Assembly (NCBI RefSeq): GCF_002531725.1
Contig: NZ_NWSQ01000004.1
Location: 357,239-421,238, forward strand
Length of the DNA: 64,000 bases
Reading direction: 5' to 3'
From: Rhizobium sp. L43
GTDB taxonomy: Bacteria; Pseudomonadota; Alphaproteobacteria; Rhizobiales; Rhizobiaceae
Below are positions 22,048 through 31,068 of this stretch, in pieces (the first letter of the stretch is position 1; the number at the start of each line of letters is the position of its first letter). Position numbers and translations under genes: made by a program. The notes beneath the pieces are model-generated. The model was given only the letters and a program-made list of their open reading frames with translations. It did no database searches and was not told where the DNA came from.

Positions 22048-22512
22048 TCAGGGGATGACCAGCCCGCCGCGATAGTCGAGCACATAGGCCCTCCGGCCCT
22101 CGACCACGATGCATTCCTGGCCGCTGAACCGCGCGCAGCCGCCGTTGCTGTGGTCGATGTAACGGCCGAACGGATGATCGAATTCCATGCCGCCCAGAAA
22201 CCGGCCCTCTCGATACATCGCCGAAAGTGCCGCCTTGATCACCGCTCCGGCTGCCGCGCCATCGATGAGATCAGGCGCAATGACGCAGCCGAAATAATTC
22301 ATCGCCCAGACGGGCTCGTCGGCAAACCACACCACTTCCTGCCCGGCGAAATCGGTGCCGCCGAAATAGCTGTCGAGATAGCGCCAGTCGCCGCTGAAAT
22401 AGCCGATATCGTGGGAACCCGGCCGGCAGGGCGCGCGCGGCACGCCGCCGCCGACATAGGTCGCAGCCTTTGCTTCCACGACGAATTCATTCAGCATCGC
22501 AATGTCGAGCAT
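22048..22512 (-). CDS. DUF5680 family protein
   Basis: A 154-residue soluble protein of unknown function. It is rich in aromatic residues, with a repeated YFGG/YFG pattern (DSYFGGTDFAGQEVVWF and MNYFGCVIAPDL) and a FSGQECIVVEGRRAYVLDYRGG C-terminus, matching the conserved domain I know as DUF5680. I chose the ATG at 22512 because GGGAGA ends six bases before it. An ATG at 22518 abuts the same ribosome-binding sequence and is less likely. It is transcribed towards the lolD gene, with the mosaic repeat between them. Confidence 0.75.
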   Translation of the reverse strand: MLDIAMLNEFVVEAKAATYVGGGVPRAPCRPGSHDIGYFSGDWRYLDSYFGGTDFAGQEVVWFADEPVWAMNYFGCVIAPDLIDGAAAGAVIKAALSAMYREGRFLGGMEFDHPFGRYIDHSNGGCARFSGQECIVVEGRRAYVLDYRGGLVIP

Positions 22513-22772
22513 GTGCATTCTCCCTTCGGCCCGATGCTGGCAAATATGCCGCGACATGTAAAGAACAAATGAAGAACATAGGCCGGAAATAAAGGCGCGC
22601 TCGGAGGTGGTGGAAGGGCAAGGCTGCCGCCGATCACGCCGAGTGCCGGTTCTCCGCGATTCGCAGGCACGAATCCGGCATTTTCCTAACGCAAGAAAGA
22701 AGGAAAAGATTCCTGTTGACAACGGAACATACATCGAACAAATTGAAAACATAACGAGTAAGGGAGAGCCAA

Positions 22773-22859
22773 ATGACTGACATGATCCGTGATATCGCAG
22801 CATTCACCTCCATCGCAATGTTCGTTGCCAGCTTCTCGCTGATCGTGATGGCGATCTGA
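22773..22859 (+). CDS. 28-residue single-span membrane peptide
   Basis: A very short open frame with good translation signals: AGGGAGAGCC directly upstream of an ATG at 22773 and a TGA at 22857-22859. The product is MTDMIRDIAAFTSIAMFVAS followed by FSLIVMAI, a short polar start and one hydrophobic span of about 20 residues ending at the stop. A TTGACA at 22716-22721 may be a -35 box, and a perfect 10-bp hairpin follows directly. Together these suggest a self-contained small gene. Function not known. Confidence 0.6.
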   Translation: MTDMIRDIAAFTSIAMFVASFSLIVMAI

Positions 22860-22869
22860 AATTTTCAGG

Positions 22870-22894
22870 GGACCGCATGGCACTCATGCGGTCC
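22870..22894 (+). terminator. hairpin after the 28-residue gene
   Basis: GGACCGCATG (22870-22879) pairs perfectly with CATGCGGTCC (22885-22894) over a 5-base loop, ten bases after the stop of the small gene and 82 bases before dnaE. No U-run follows, so it could be a weak or factor-dependent terminator, or an RNA-stabilising 3' end. Confidence 0.5.
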
Positions 22895-22976
22895 GGACGC
22901 GGGACTTCTTCTGGACATCATCGCCCTCTATGCCGACAATGCGTCCGATTCATTCGGGTGATTGGGAAGGCATATC

Positions 22977-25900
22977 ATGGCGGATACGGCAAAGGGTTCA
23001 ACGGGTGAGGCGACCGGCGGCACGCCGGGTTTCATCCACCTGAGGGTCCATTCCGCCTATTCGCTTCTCGAGGGCGCTTTGCCTCTGAAGAAGATCCTCT
23101 ACAAGGCGACCGGCGACAGCCAGCCGGCGATTGCGATTACCGACACCAACAATCTGTTCGTCGCCCTCGAATTCTCTCAGAAGGCGATGGACGAGGGCCT
23201 GCAGCCGATCATCGGCTGCCAGGTTTCGATCGACATGGGAGACGGGTTGGAAACGGAAAAGCGCGGCGGCCAGCAGGCGCTGGTCAAGCTACCGTCGATC
23301 GTTCTTCTCGCTGCCACGGATGCCGGTTACGAACGGCTGGTTGATCTCGTCAGCCGCGCCTATCTCGGTGGTGAAAGCAACCAGGCCATTCATGTCAGCG
23401 CCTCCTGGCTGGAGGAGGCCGGCACAGAGGGGTTGATCGCATTGAGCGGCGCCTTGACCGGGCCGGTCGACGTGGCCATCAAGGAAGGCCATTCCGCTCA
23501 GGCGGAAGCCCGGCTGCTCACGCTGAAGCGTCTCTTCGGCGACAGGCTCTATGTCGAGCTGCAGCGGCACGGCACCTACGACAAGCGCCACGAGCAGAAG
23601 ATTATCGGGCTTGCCTATGCCCACGACCTGCCGCTGGTTGCGACCAACGAGGCCTTCTTTCCGACCCGCGACGATTACGACGCCCATGATGCGCTGATGG
23701 CGGTCGCGCACAACGCCATCGTCTCCGACGACAGCCGCTTTCGCCTGACGCCGGATCACTATCTGAAGAGCCGGGCCGAGATGGTCAAGCTCTTCGCCGA
23801 CCTGCCGGAAGCACTGGAAAATACGATCGAGATCGCGACGCGCTGCTCCTTCGTGCTGAAGACGCGAAAGCCGATCCTGCCACGCTTCACCGGTGCGACC
23901 GACGATGCCGAGGAGGCCGAACGCGCCGAGGCGAGCGAGTTGCGCCGCCAGGCGGTCGAAGGGCTGGACATGCGGCTTGCAACGCTCGGCATGTCGCCGG
24001 GCTACGAGGAAAAGGATTATCGCGAACGGCTGGATTTCGAGCTCAGCGTCATCGAGCGCATGCGTTTCCCCGGTTACTTCCTGATCGTTGCCGACTTCAT
24101 CAAATGGGCCAAGCAGCAAGACATTCCGGTCGGTCCCGGCCGCGGTTCGGGCGCCGGCTCCCTGGTCGCCTACGCCTTGACGATCACCGACGTCGATCCC
24201 TTGCGCTTTTCGCTGCTGTTCGAGCGCTTCCTCAATCCCGAACGCGTCTCGATGCCGGACTTCGACATCGACTTCTGCCAGGACCGCCGCGAAGAGGTGA
24301 TCCGCTACGTCCAGGCCAAATATGGTCGCGAGCAGGTGGCGCAGATCATCACCTTCGGTTCGCTGCAGGCGCGCGCCGCCCTTCGCGACGTCGGCCGCGT
24401 GCTTGAGATGCCCTATGGCCAGGTCGACAAGATCTGCAAACTCGTGCCGAACAATCCGGCCAATCCGACGCCGCTGTCCAAGGCGATCGAGGAGGAGCCG
24501 AAGCTGCAGGAGGAGGCGGCGAAAGAACCCGTAGTCGCGCGCCTGCTCGACATCGCCCAGAAGATCGAGGGGCTTTACCGCCACGCCTCGACCCATGCCG
24601 CCGGTATCGTCATCGGCGATCGGCCGCTGTCCAAGCTGGTGCCGATGTATCGCGATCCGCGCTCCGACATGCCGGTCACCCAGTTCAACATGAAATGGGT
24701 GGAGCAGGCGGGTCTCGTCAAATTCGACTTCCTCGGCCTGAAGACGCTGACGGTGCTGAAGGTCGCCGTCGATTTCGTCGCCAAGCTCGGCGTCAAGGTC
24801 GATCTCGCGGCCATTCCTCTCGACGACAAGAAGACCTACGAGATGCTGTCGCGCGGCGAAACGGTCGGCGTGTTCCAGGTGGAAAGTGCCGGCATGCGCA
24901 AGGCGCTGATCGGCATGAAGCCGGACTGCATCGAGGACATCATCGCGCTGGTGGCGCTCTATCGTCCAGGCCCGATGGAGAACATCCCGACCTACAATGC
25001 CCGCAAGCACGGTGACGAAGAGCTTGAATCGATCCATCCGATGATCGACCACCTGCTCAAGGAAACCCAAGGGGTTATCGTCTATCAGGAACAGGTGATG
25101 CAGATCGCCCAGGTTCTGTCCGGCTATTCGCTTGGGGAAGCCGACCTTCTCCGCCGCGCCATGGGCAAGAAGATCAAGGCCGAGATGGACCAGCAACGCG
25201 AGCGCTTCGTCGTCGGCGCCGTCAAGAACGGCGTGTCGAAGCCGCAGGCCGACAATATCTTCGAACTGCTGGCGAAGTTCGCCAATTACGGCTTCAACAA
25301 GTCGCATGCCGCCGCCTATGCCATCGTCTCCTACCAGACGGCTTACATGAAGGCGCATTATCCGGTCGAATTCCTCGCCGCCTCGATGACGCTCGACATG
25401 TCCAATACGGAAAAGGTCAATGATTTCCGTCAGGACGCCAAGCGCTTGGGTATCGAAGTGATCGCACCCTCGGTGCAGACCTCCTTTCGCCATTTCGAAA
25501 CCGGCGACAACCGCATCTATTACGCGCTCGCCGCCCTCAAGGGCGTCGGCGAATCCGCCGTCGACCATATCGTCGAGGTGCGCGGCGACAAGCCCTTCGC
25601 CGGCATCGAGGATTTCTGCCTGCGCATCGATCCGCGCCAGGTCAATCGCCGCGTGCTCGAAAGCCTGATCTTTGCCGGCGCCTTCGATTGTTTCGATATG
25701 GACCGCGCCCAGCTTGCAGCCGGCCTCGACCGCATCCTCGGTTATGCCCAGCGCGCCCAGGAAAACAAGCTGAGCGGCCAGTCGGACATTTTCGGCAGTA
25801 CGTTGACCACAGGGCCTGAGAAAATCTCCCTGCCGCCGTTCTCGCCCTGGCTCCCCTCGGAGCGGCTGCTCAAGGAATTCCAGGTGCTGGGCTTCTATCT

Positions 25901-26474
25901 CACGGCCCACCCGCTCGATTCCTACAACAACATCCTGCAGAAGATGCGGGTGCAGACCTTTGCCGAATTTTCACAAGCGATCAAACAGGGCGCGGCCAAT
26001 GCGCGGCTTGCCGGCACCGTCATCTCCAAGCAGGAGCGCAAGACCCGCACCGGCAACAAGATGGGCATCATCGTCTTTTCGGATTCGTCCGGCCAGTTCG
26101 AAGCGGTGCTGTTTTCGGAAATGCTGAACCAGTATCGCGATATTCTGGAGTCGGGAAAATCCTTCGTACTGACGGCCACCGGGGAGGAGCGGCCGGAGGG
26201 CATCGGCCTGCGCATCCAGACGATCCAGTCGCTGGAGGAAAAGTCGCTGCAGATGCAGAAGGCACTGCGCGTCTATGTCAGAGATTCCGGGCCGCTGAAG
26301 ATGGTCGCCGGCCATCTGAACGCCAAGGGCGACGGCCTCGTTTCCTTCATTGTCATCAAGGAGGACGGCAAACGCGAGGTGGAAGTGGCGCTGTCGGAGA
26401 AATACCGTATCACCCCGGAGATCGCCGCCGCCCTTCGCGCCGCCCCCGGTGTCGTCGATGTCGAGCTTGTTTGA
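22977..26474 (+). CDS. dnaE: DNA polymerase III subunit alpha
   Basis: The main replicative polymerase, 1165 residues, normal for DnaE1. The N-terminal PHP domain begins with FIHLRVHSAYSLLEGAL. The catalytic aspartates lie in MPDFDIDFCQDRREEV (residues about 426-441). Helix-hairpin-helix residues LKGVGESAVDHIVE follow around residue 850, and an OB domain is seen near residue 1010. I chose the ATG at 22977 with GGGAAGG upstream; an in-frame TTG five codons earlier is unlikely. It is convergent with the L,D-transpeptidase gene. Confidence 0.96.
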   Translation: MADTAKGSTGEATGGTPGFIHLRVHSAYSLLEGALPLKKILYKATGDSQPAIAITDTNNLFVALEFSQKAMDEGLQPIIGCQVSIDMGDGLETEKRGGQQALVKLPSIVLLAATDAGYERLVDLVSRAYLGGESNQAIHVSASWLEEAGTEGLIALSGALTGPVDVAIKEGHSAQAEARLLTLKRLFGDRLYVELQRHGTYDKRHEQKIIGLAYAHDLPLVATNEAFFPTRDDYDAHDALMAVAHNAIVSDDSRFRLTPDHYLKSRAEMVKLFADLPEALENTIEIATRCSFVLKTRKPILPRFTGATDDAEEAERAEASELRRQAVEGLDMRLATLGMSPGYEEKDYRERLDFELSVIERMRFPGYFLIVADFIKWAKQQDIPVGPGRGSGAGSLVAYALTITDVDPLRFSLLFERFLNPERVSMPDFDIDFCQDRREEVIRYVQAKYGREQVAQIITFGSLQARAALRDVGRVLEMPYGQVDKICKLVPNNPANPTPLSKAIEEEPKLQEEAAKEPVVARLLDIAQKIEGLYRHASTHAAGIVIGDRPLSKLVPMYRDPRSDMPVTQFNMKWVEQAGLVKFDFLGLKTLTVLKVAVDFVAKLGVKVDLAAIPLDDKKTYEMLSRGETVGVFQVESAGMRKALIGMKPDCIEDIIALVALYRPGPMENIPTYNARKHGDEELESIHPMIDHLLKETQGVIVYQEQVMQIAQVLSGYSLGEADLLRRAMGKKIKAEMDQQRERFVVGAVKNGVSKPQADNIFELLAKFANYGFNKSHAAAYAIVSYQTAYMKAHYPVEFLAASMTLDMSNTEKVNDFRQDAKRLGIEVIAPSVQTSFRHFETGDNRIYYALAALKGVGESAVDHIVEVRGDKPFAGIEDFCLRIDPRQVNRRVLESLIFAGAFDCFDMDRAQLAAGLDRILGYAQRAQENKLSGQSDIFGSTLTTGPEKISLPPFSPWLPSERLLKEFQVLGFYLTAHPLDSYNNILQKMRVQTFAEFSQAIKQGAANARLAGTVISKQERKTRTGNKMGIIVFSDSSGQFEAVLFSEMLNQYRDILESGKSFVLTATGEERPEGIGLRIQTIQSLEEKSLQMQKALRVYVRDSGPLKMVAGHLNAKGDGLVSFIVIKEDGKREVEVALSEKYRITPEIAAALRAAPGVVDVELV

Positions 26475-26477
26475 TTA

Positions 26478-26560
26478 ATGCATGTCGCCCGGAAGTGTGC
26501 AGCGGTTCCGGGATAACGGCATGCATAAAAACAAAGGGCGTGACGCTCGTCAACTGCGGG
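26478..26560. repeat. palindromic intergenic repeat (CATAAAAACAA family), copy 1
   Basis: Between the convergent dnaE and L,D-transpeptidase genes, ATGCATG (26478-26484) pairs with CATGCAT (26520-26526) and CCCGGAA (26488-26494) with TTCCGGG (26506-26512). It is followed by ATAAAAACAAAGGGCGTGACG. The words GGCAT-CATAAAAACAA recur at 52429-52445 after amiC. It probably also ends transcription of the flanking genes. Confidence 0.6.
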
Positions 26561-26569
26561 TGACGGTGA

Positions 26570-27826
26570 TCACCCGCGGGTGATCGTGATGAAATCCGTG
26601 CCTTCGCCGGTTTCGCGGCCAAGGCCGGTATCGGAGATCGTCAGCGTCGAGCCGGGCGCAATCAGCGCGTCGATCCTGCGGCGGGTTTCGTCGGGGATGG
26701 TGATGCGGCTGAGCGAACGGGCGATCGGTCTGCCTGTGACGATCGAGCTTTCCTGATTGGTGATGCCGAGCTGCTTCATCGTCTCGCGGGGGAGATTGTT
26801 CTCAAGCGTGATGCCGAGCCAGTCCGCCGTGCCGGCCTTTTCATCGACGGCATGCAGCGTGAAGAAATGCGTGCCGAGCGCCAAGCCCGGATCGGCGATC
26901 GTCACCGGCGCTTCGAAGATCGGCTTGAAGGCCTGGCGCACCATGATGACGCCGTTCGGCGGCGCACCCTTGCCGGTTGCGGCATAAACTTCCTTGAGCA
27001 GGGTGTCGGAGACCAGACTCCTGTCGCCGGCAAATTCCGCCGGCCGCAGCGCCCTGAAGGCCTTGATCGCCTGCACGGTCGACGGCCCGAGCAAACCGTC
27101 CGGATCGCCGGCGGAAAAGCCGAGCTGGTTGAGCAGGGTCTGGATGTCGATCACCGTCTCGCGCAGCGTGCGGCGGGTGATCAGCATGCTGATCGGCTCG
27201 GACAGTGGCTCAGCTTCGCGTGTTGCGGCCGGCTGTATTGTCGGCATCGGCATCGCAGCCGTGTCGTTCATTGCCACCTGCACCGGCTTTTCGGGGCTGT
27301 CGGGCATGGAGGGCCGCAACTCGACATCCGAAAGCAGCGGCATCGGCACCGGTGCGTCGGGATGGAAAAGGGTCGGGTGGTCGATCGGCTGCGGCACGAC
27401 TTCACTGTTGCTGATGATGACGGGAACACCGGGGTCGGTCATCCCATAGAGCATTTTGGCGAAGGCGCCGGGCATGCGCACGCAGCCGTGCGAGGCTGGA
27501 TAACGCGGCACGGAATTTGATTCATGCAGCGCGATGCCGGACCATGTCAGCCGTTGCATGAACGGCATCGGGGCGTTCGAATAGAGATTGGATTCGTGGT
27601 ATTTCTGCTTTTCGAGCACCGAGAAGATGCCGCTCGGTGTTGTGTGGCCGTCCTTGCCGGTCGAGACCTTCGAGGTCGCGACGACCTCGGTGCCGTCATA
27701 GACCGCAAGCGACTGCTTGTCCTTCGAGACGATGATCTGCAGCGTGCGCGCATCCGCGGCAAGAGCAGGGTGCACGAGTGCGGTGGCCGACAGCAAGCCG
27801 AGGCCGAAGACAAGACGCGAGAACAT
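26570..27826 (-). CDS. L,D-transpeptidase (YkuD domain) with peptidoglycan-binding domain
   Basis: A 418-residue exported enzyme that should form 3-3 cross-links in peptidoglycan or attach proteins to it. Signal peptide residues 1-24 end at ALAAD. The YkuD domain spans about residues 27-150, with the catalytic motif H101 ... SHGCVRM and C115 as nucleophile. A peptidoglycan-binding-1 type domain follows at about 225-290 (VIDIQTLLNQLGFSAGDPDG). I set the start at the ATG at 27826 so that the signal peptide begins directly; an ATG 11 codons upstream is in frame. The promoter region is adjacent to the repeats at 27920-28020. Confidence 0.87.
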   Translation of the reverse strand: MFSRLVFGLGLLSATALVHPALAADARTLQIIVSKDKQSLAVYDGTEVVATSKVSTGKDGHTTPSGIFSVLEKQKYHESNLYSNAPMPFMQRLTWSGIALHESNSVPRYPASHGCVRMPGAFAKMLYGMTDPGVPVIISNSEVVPQPIDHPTLFHPDAPVPMPLLSDVELRPSMPDSPEKPVQVAMNDTAAMPMPTIQPAATREAEPLSEPISMLITRRTLRETVIDIQTLLNQLGFSAGDPDGLLGPSTVQAIKAFRALRPAEFAGDRSLVSDTLLKEVYAATGKGAPPNGVIMVRQAFKPIFEAPVTIADPGLALGTHFFTLHAVDEKAGTADWLGITLENNLPRETMKQLGITNQESSIVTGRPIARSLSRITIPDETRRRIDALIAPGSTLTISDTGLGRETGEGTDFITITRG

Positions 27827-27919
27827 GATACCCAACCATACGCAATACTGGTCCGGCACATTATGGGACGAAGTTTAAGGAAGATTTTATAGGCGGGGCG
27901 GCTGAGCGAGCTCACGCGT

Positions 27920-28020
27920 TAGAGCGCCGCGCGTCTTTCAGACGCGCTAAGGACGCTCTATCACTTTGAATCTGCGCATAATCCTTTCCGAAATCGATTC
28001 CGATTTTCGGGGTTATGCGC
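27920..28020. repeat. two-hairpin dispersed repeat next to dinB
   Basis: First hairpin: TAGAGCG (27920-27926) pairs with CGCTCTA (27954-27960), and GCGCGTCT (27929-27936) with AGACGCGC (27940-27947). Second hairpin: GCGCATAA (27974-27981) pairs with TTATGCGC (28013-28020), with an inner CCGAAA/TTTCGG stem. The first module recurs in altered form at 47499-47518. The second hairpin touches the dinB stop codon and may serve as its terminator. The design is typical of abundant rhizobial intergenic palindromes. Confidence 0.65.
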
Positions 28021-29342
28021 TAGTGATCGCGCTTGCTGCTGCCGAAGGTGTAGCCGGTCTCGACCGTCGTCTTGCCGAACTTGTCGCGCAGCTTGTCCAT
28101 AGCCGCTTCCGCCGCCGCCCGCCGGCCCGATTGCTGGTCGATGAGATCGGGCGGATCGGCACGGGCGGCATCGCCGAGATCGCTGACGCCGATGCCGATC
28201 AGCCGGAACTTCGTGCCGTCGGTCTCTTTTTCGAGAAGCTCGAGCCCGGTACGAAAGATCCTGTCGGCAAGCTGGGTCGGGTCTTCGAGCTTGCGGTTGC
28301 GGGTGCGCGATTTGAAATCGGCGCTCTTCATCTTCAGGACCACGGTCTGGCCGGCAATGCCGTTTTTCTTCAGCCGCCAGGAGACCTTTTCGGAGAGGTT
28401 GCGCAGGATCGGCACCAGATCGTCATAACGCGAGATGTCGTCGAAGAAAGTCGTTTCGGCCGAAACGCTCTTGGCCGCATCGTTGAGATGCACTTCACGG
28501 TCGTCGATCCCCCGCGACAACCGGGCGAGCCGCTGGCCGATGCTGCCGTAGCGGCGCATCAGGTCGTTTTCCTCCATCTGCTGCAACTGGCCGATGGTGC
28601 GGATGCCGTCCGCCTCGAGCGTCGCCGCAAACGCCTTGCCGACCCCCCAGATCGTGGTGACGGGACGCGGCGCCAGGAATTCGACCGCTTCCTCACGGCC
28701 GATGACGGAAAAGCCGCGCGGCTTCTGCAGGTCGGAGGCGACCTTGGCGAGAAATTTGCAATAGGAAAGCCCGACCGAAACGGTGATGCCGATCTCCCTT
28801 TCGATGCGGCGGGCGAATTTGGCGAGCGTGCGCGCCGGCGGATCGTGATGCAGTCTCTCGGTGCCGCCAAGCTCCAGAAAGGCCTCGTCGATCGACAGCG
28901 GCTGTACCAGCGGCGTCAGCTCCTGCATCAGTGCGCGCACCTGGCGCCCGACCCGGACATATTTCTCCATGTCGGGGCGGATGACGATCGCCTGGGGGCA
29001 TGCTTCCAGCGCCTTGAACATCGGCATCGCCGAACGCACGCCGTGGATGCGGGCGATATAGCAGGCGGTGGAGACGACGCCGCGTTTGCCGCCGCCGATG
29101 ATCACCGGCTTGTCGGCAAGTTCCGGATTGTCGCGTTTCTCCACGGCCGCATAGAAGGCGTCGCAATCGATATGCGCAAGCGTCAATGCGTAGAGCTCGC
29201 GATGGCGCACGAGGCGGGGGCTGCCGCAGGAAATGCAACGGCGCGCCTCGCCCTTCTGCTCGGCAAGGCAGTCGCGACAGAAGCCGGGTGTCTTGTCGGG
29301 CGCGGGTGTCATGATGAGAACAAAGATTGAACGCCGGGACAT
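28020..29342 (-). CDS. dinB: DNA polymerase IV (DinB) with N-terminal zinc-ribbon
   Basis: Y-family translesion polymerase, 440 residues here. The catalytic palm begins at [14 protein letters not shown]. Further motifs are [18 protein letters not shown] and [12 protein letters not shown] with the second acidic pair. Before the polymerase is an extra segment with C22-x2-C25 and C36-x2-C39, a likely zinc ribbon absent from standard DinB. ATG at 29342 has AAGG just upstream; an internal ATG at 29312 lacks a clear ribosome-binding site but would keep the zinc ribbon. The stop lies in the repeat at 28020. Confidence 0.9.
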   Translation of the reverse strand: MSRRSIFVLIMTPAPDKTPGFCRDCLAEQKGEARRCISCGSPRLVRHRELYALTLAHIDCDAFYAAVEKRDNPELADKPVIIGGGKRGVVSTACYIARIHGVRSAMPMFKALEACPQAIVIRPDMEKYVRVGRQVRALMQELTPLVQPLSIDEAFLELGGTERLHHDPPARTLAKFARRIEREIGITVSVGLSYCKFLAKVASDLQKPRGFSVIGREEAVEFLAPRPVTTIWGVGKAFAATLEADGIRTIGQLQQMEENDLMRRYGSIGQRLARLSRGIDDREVHLNDAAKSVSAETTFFDDISRYDDLVPILRNLSEKVSWRLKKNGIAGQTVVLKMKSADFKSRTRNRKLEDPTQLADRIFRTGLELLEKETDGTKFRLIGIGVSDLGDAARADPPDLIDQQSGRRAAAEAAMDKLRDKFGKTTVETGYTFGSSKRDH

Positions 29343-29382
29343 TACGCCTTAAGCTTGCGAGTCACAAGAGAGGGCGGGAGCT

Positions 29383-29976
29383 TTGCCTTTGGATAAGGAT
29401 CTTCGTTTCGAACCGGTTACGTCGGAGCACTGGAGGGACTTCGAAACCCTGTTCGGGCCACAGGGGGCCTTCTATAATTGCTGGTGCGTGGCGCTGCGTT
29501 TGCCGCATGCCACGAGGACTCGGATGGTTGCCGACGAGCGCAAGGCGCATATGCGGGAACGGATCGCGGCGGGTCCGCCGCCGGGCATCCTCTGTTATGC
29601 CGACGGTGCGCCGGTCGCCTGGGTGCAGGTCGGGCCGCGCCATGACGTGCCGCAGTTCAATTCGCCGCGCACTGTCTCGCGGCCGCTGGAGGAGGGCGAT
29701 GCGCATGATCCCTCCATCTGGGCGGTCAGCTGCTTCTTCCTGCTGCCCAGACTGCGCGGCAAGGGAATGAGCCATCGCCTGCTCGCCGGGGCGATCGATC
29801 ATGCGCGGCGTCAGGGCGCGCGGCGGCTCGAAGCCTGTCCGATCGATCATGTGAAGCAGTCGAAATCGGTGACGCTCTGCATCGGCTCGACGGCGATCTT
29901 CGATGCCGCCGGTTTCGAGACGGTGGCGCGGCGCAAGGACGGCCGTCCGCTCATGCGGCTGGAACTGCGCGACTGA
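29383..29976 (+). CDS. GNAT family N-acetyltransferase
   Basis: A 197-residue protein with the GNAT acetyl-CoA motif in FFLLPRLRGKGMSHRLLAGAIDHARRQGA (residues about 115-145) and a following strand. The substrate cannot be told from sequence. No ATG is available near the start. TTG codons at 29383 and 29389 both follow GGGCGGGAG, the second with the better spacing, so the true start may be two codons later. It is divergent from dinB, and its last 26 bases overlap the convergent HAD-like gene. Confidence 0.8.
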   Translation: MPLDKDLRFEPVTSEHWRDFETLFGPQGAFYNCWCVALRLPHATRTRMVADERKAHMRERIAAGPPPGILCYADGAPVAWVQVGPRHDVPQFNSPRTVSRPLEEGDAHDPSIWAVSCFFLLPRLRGKGMSHRLLAGAIDHARRQGARRLEACPIDHVKQSKSVTLCIGSTAIFDAAGFETVARRKDGRPLMRLELRD

Positions 29977-30625
29977 CCGTGCCGGACAGAAAATGCGCTT
30001 GGATGAGCTCGGCCGCATGCGCCCAGTCGGCGGCGCGGGTGATGTCTTCGGCGGCTGCCGGTGCGAAACGATGGACGGGCGAGTTCGGCATCAGGTGAAT
30101 CAGCAGGCAATCGGCGACGTGATCCCTGACGGAATGCAGATTGCGCGCCATATCATCAATGAAGACGACGGGAAGGGAGCGGCTGGCATGCAAGGCGTGA
30201 ACGATCGGCCCCTTGGGCTCTTCGGTGGCAAGCAGCGGAAAAAGCAGGCCGATCCTGTCGAGCAGGCGGCGGCGCTGCTCCTGAAACCGCGGCTGCATGG
30301 CTGTCAGGAAAAGCACATCGGCCTCTTGCGACAGCCGGTCGAGCGTTTCGACGACACGGTCGAGCGGGGTCTGCCACTGCTCCTGCGCCGCGAAGAATTC
30401 CTCGATCAGCCGGCTGACCTGCCGATCCTCGATCTCCGTGCCGTCCGCTTGCGAGACGATGTTGCCGTGAAGCTTGAACGAGCGCGGCAGAAACGCGTGC
30501 CCCTGGCTCTCAAGGAAAAGCTGGAAGGGGCCGATGAACTGCAGCACGACGTCATCGACGTCGCAGACGATCAACGGCCGTTCGCCGAGGCGGATATGCG
30601 AAATGTCGAATTCCCCGGAGGTCAC
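29951..30625 (-). CDS. HAD-like hydrolase family protein
   Basis: A 224-residue protein. The N-terminal motif LIVCDVDDVVLQF resembles HAD motif I (D-x-D), LFLTAMQ fits motif II and VVFIDDMARNLHSVR resembles the DD motif IV region, so it is probably a phosphatase-like enzyme. Substrate unknown. It starts two bases after the stop of the DUF3572 gene upstream on the same strand, so they form an operon. Its 3' end overlaps the GNAT gene by 26 bases, tail to tail. Confidence 0.75.
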   Translation of the reverse strand: MTSGEFDISHIRLGERPLIVCDVDDVVLQFIGPFQLFLESQGHAFLPRSFKLHGNIVSQADGTEIEDRQVSRLIEEFFAAQEQWQTPLDRVVETLDRLSQEADVLFLTAMQPRFQEQRRRLLDRIGLLFPLLATEEPKGPIVHALHASRSLPVVFIDDMARNLHSVRDHVADCLLIHLMPNSPVHRFAPAAAEDITRAADWAHAAELIQAHFLSGTVSRAVPAA

Positions 30626-30627
30626 AG

Positions 30628-30936
30628 TCAGTATTCTCCGGAATCGAGGCCCGGCGACGAGAAATGCCGCCAGGCGGCGGTCACCGTCTCCGGGCTTATG
30701 CCGCTCGCCGCGCAGAAGGCCATGGCCGTCGGTTCGTGGTTCATCAGGAAATCCATCATGCCGGCGAGGAATCCCGGATCGTTGACGGCGCTGCGCACCT
30801 GGCCGGGCGCAACACCGGTGAGCGCAAGGAAGCGGCCGAACATGTCGGGATCGTCGGCAAGCCAGCCGAGCACGGCGATCGCGGTTGCGTGCGGGTCGGC
30901 TGCCGGTTGTTTCGAAGTCTTGAAGTTGCTTTGCAT
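30628..30936 (-). CDS. DUF3572 family protein
   Basis: A 102-residue helical protein of unknown function. Residues about 17-92 match the alphaproteobacterial DUF3572 pattern as I know it (AIAVLGWLADDPDMFGRFL and MMDFLMNHEPTAMAFCAASG). It is the first gene of a two-gene unit with the HAD-like gene and diverges from divK across about 130 bases that should hold both promoters. Confidence 0.78.
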   Translation of the reverse strand: MQSNFKTSKQPAADPHATAIAVLGWLADDPDMFGRFLALTGVAPGQVRSAVNDPGFLAGMMDFLMNHEPTAMAFCAASGISPETVTAAWRHFSSPGLDSGEY

Positions 30937-31068
30937 TTCGAGGGGTAAGTTACCTTTTCTTCAACCAAATACCGGTAGCGTGCGCTATCGGTTTCACGGA
31001 GCTATTGTCCGCATGTGCCTTTCTCATGGGACGAACCGCTGCGCGAACGGACGTAGGGACAGCTTGTC

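Noticed and set aside
23289..25910. Open frame of more than 870 codons antisense to dnaE
   Set aside because: GC-rich third-position shadow of dnaE; composition (His, Asp, Arg rich) and lack of any motif do not look like a protein.
28020..29342. Possible UmuC/ImuB cassette gene
   Set aside because: The sequence is of the DinB type, and no imuA or dnaE2 partner is adjacent.
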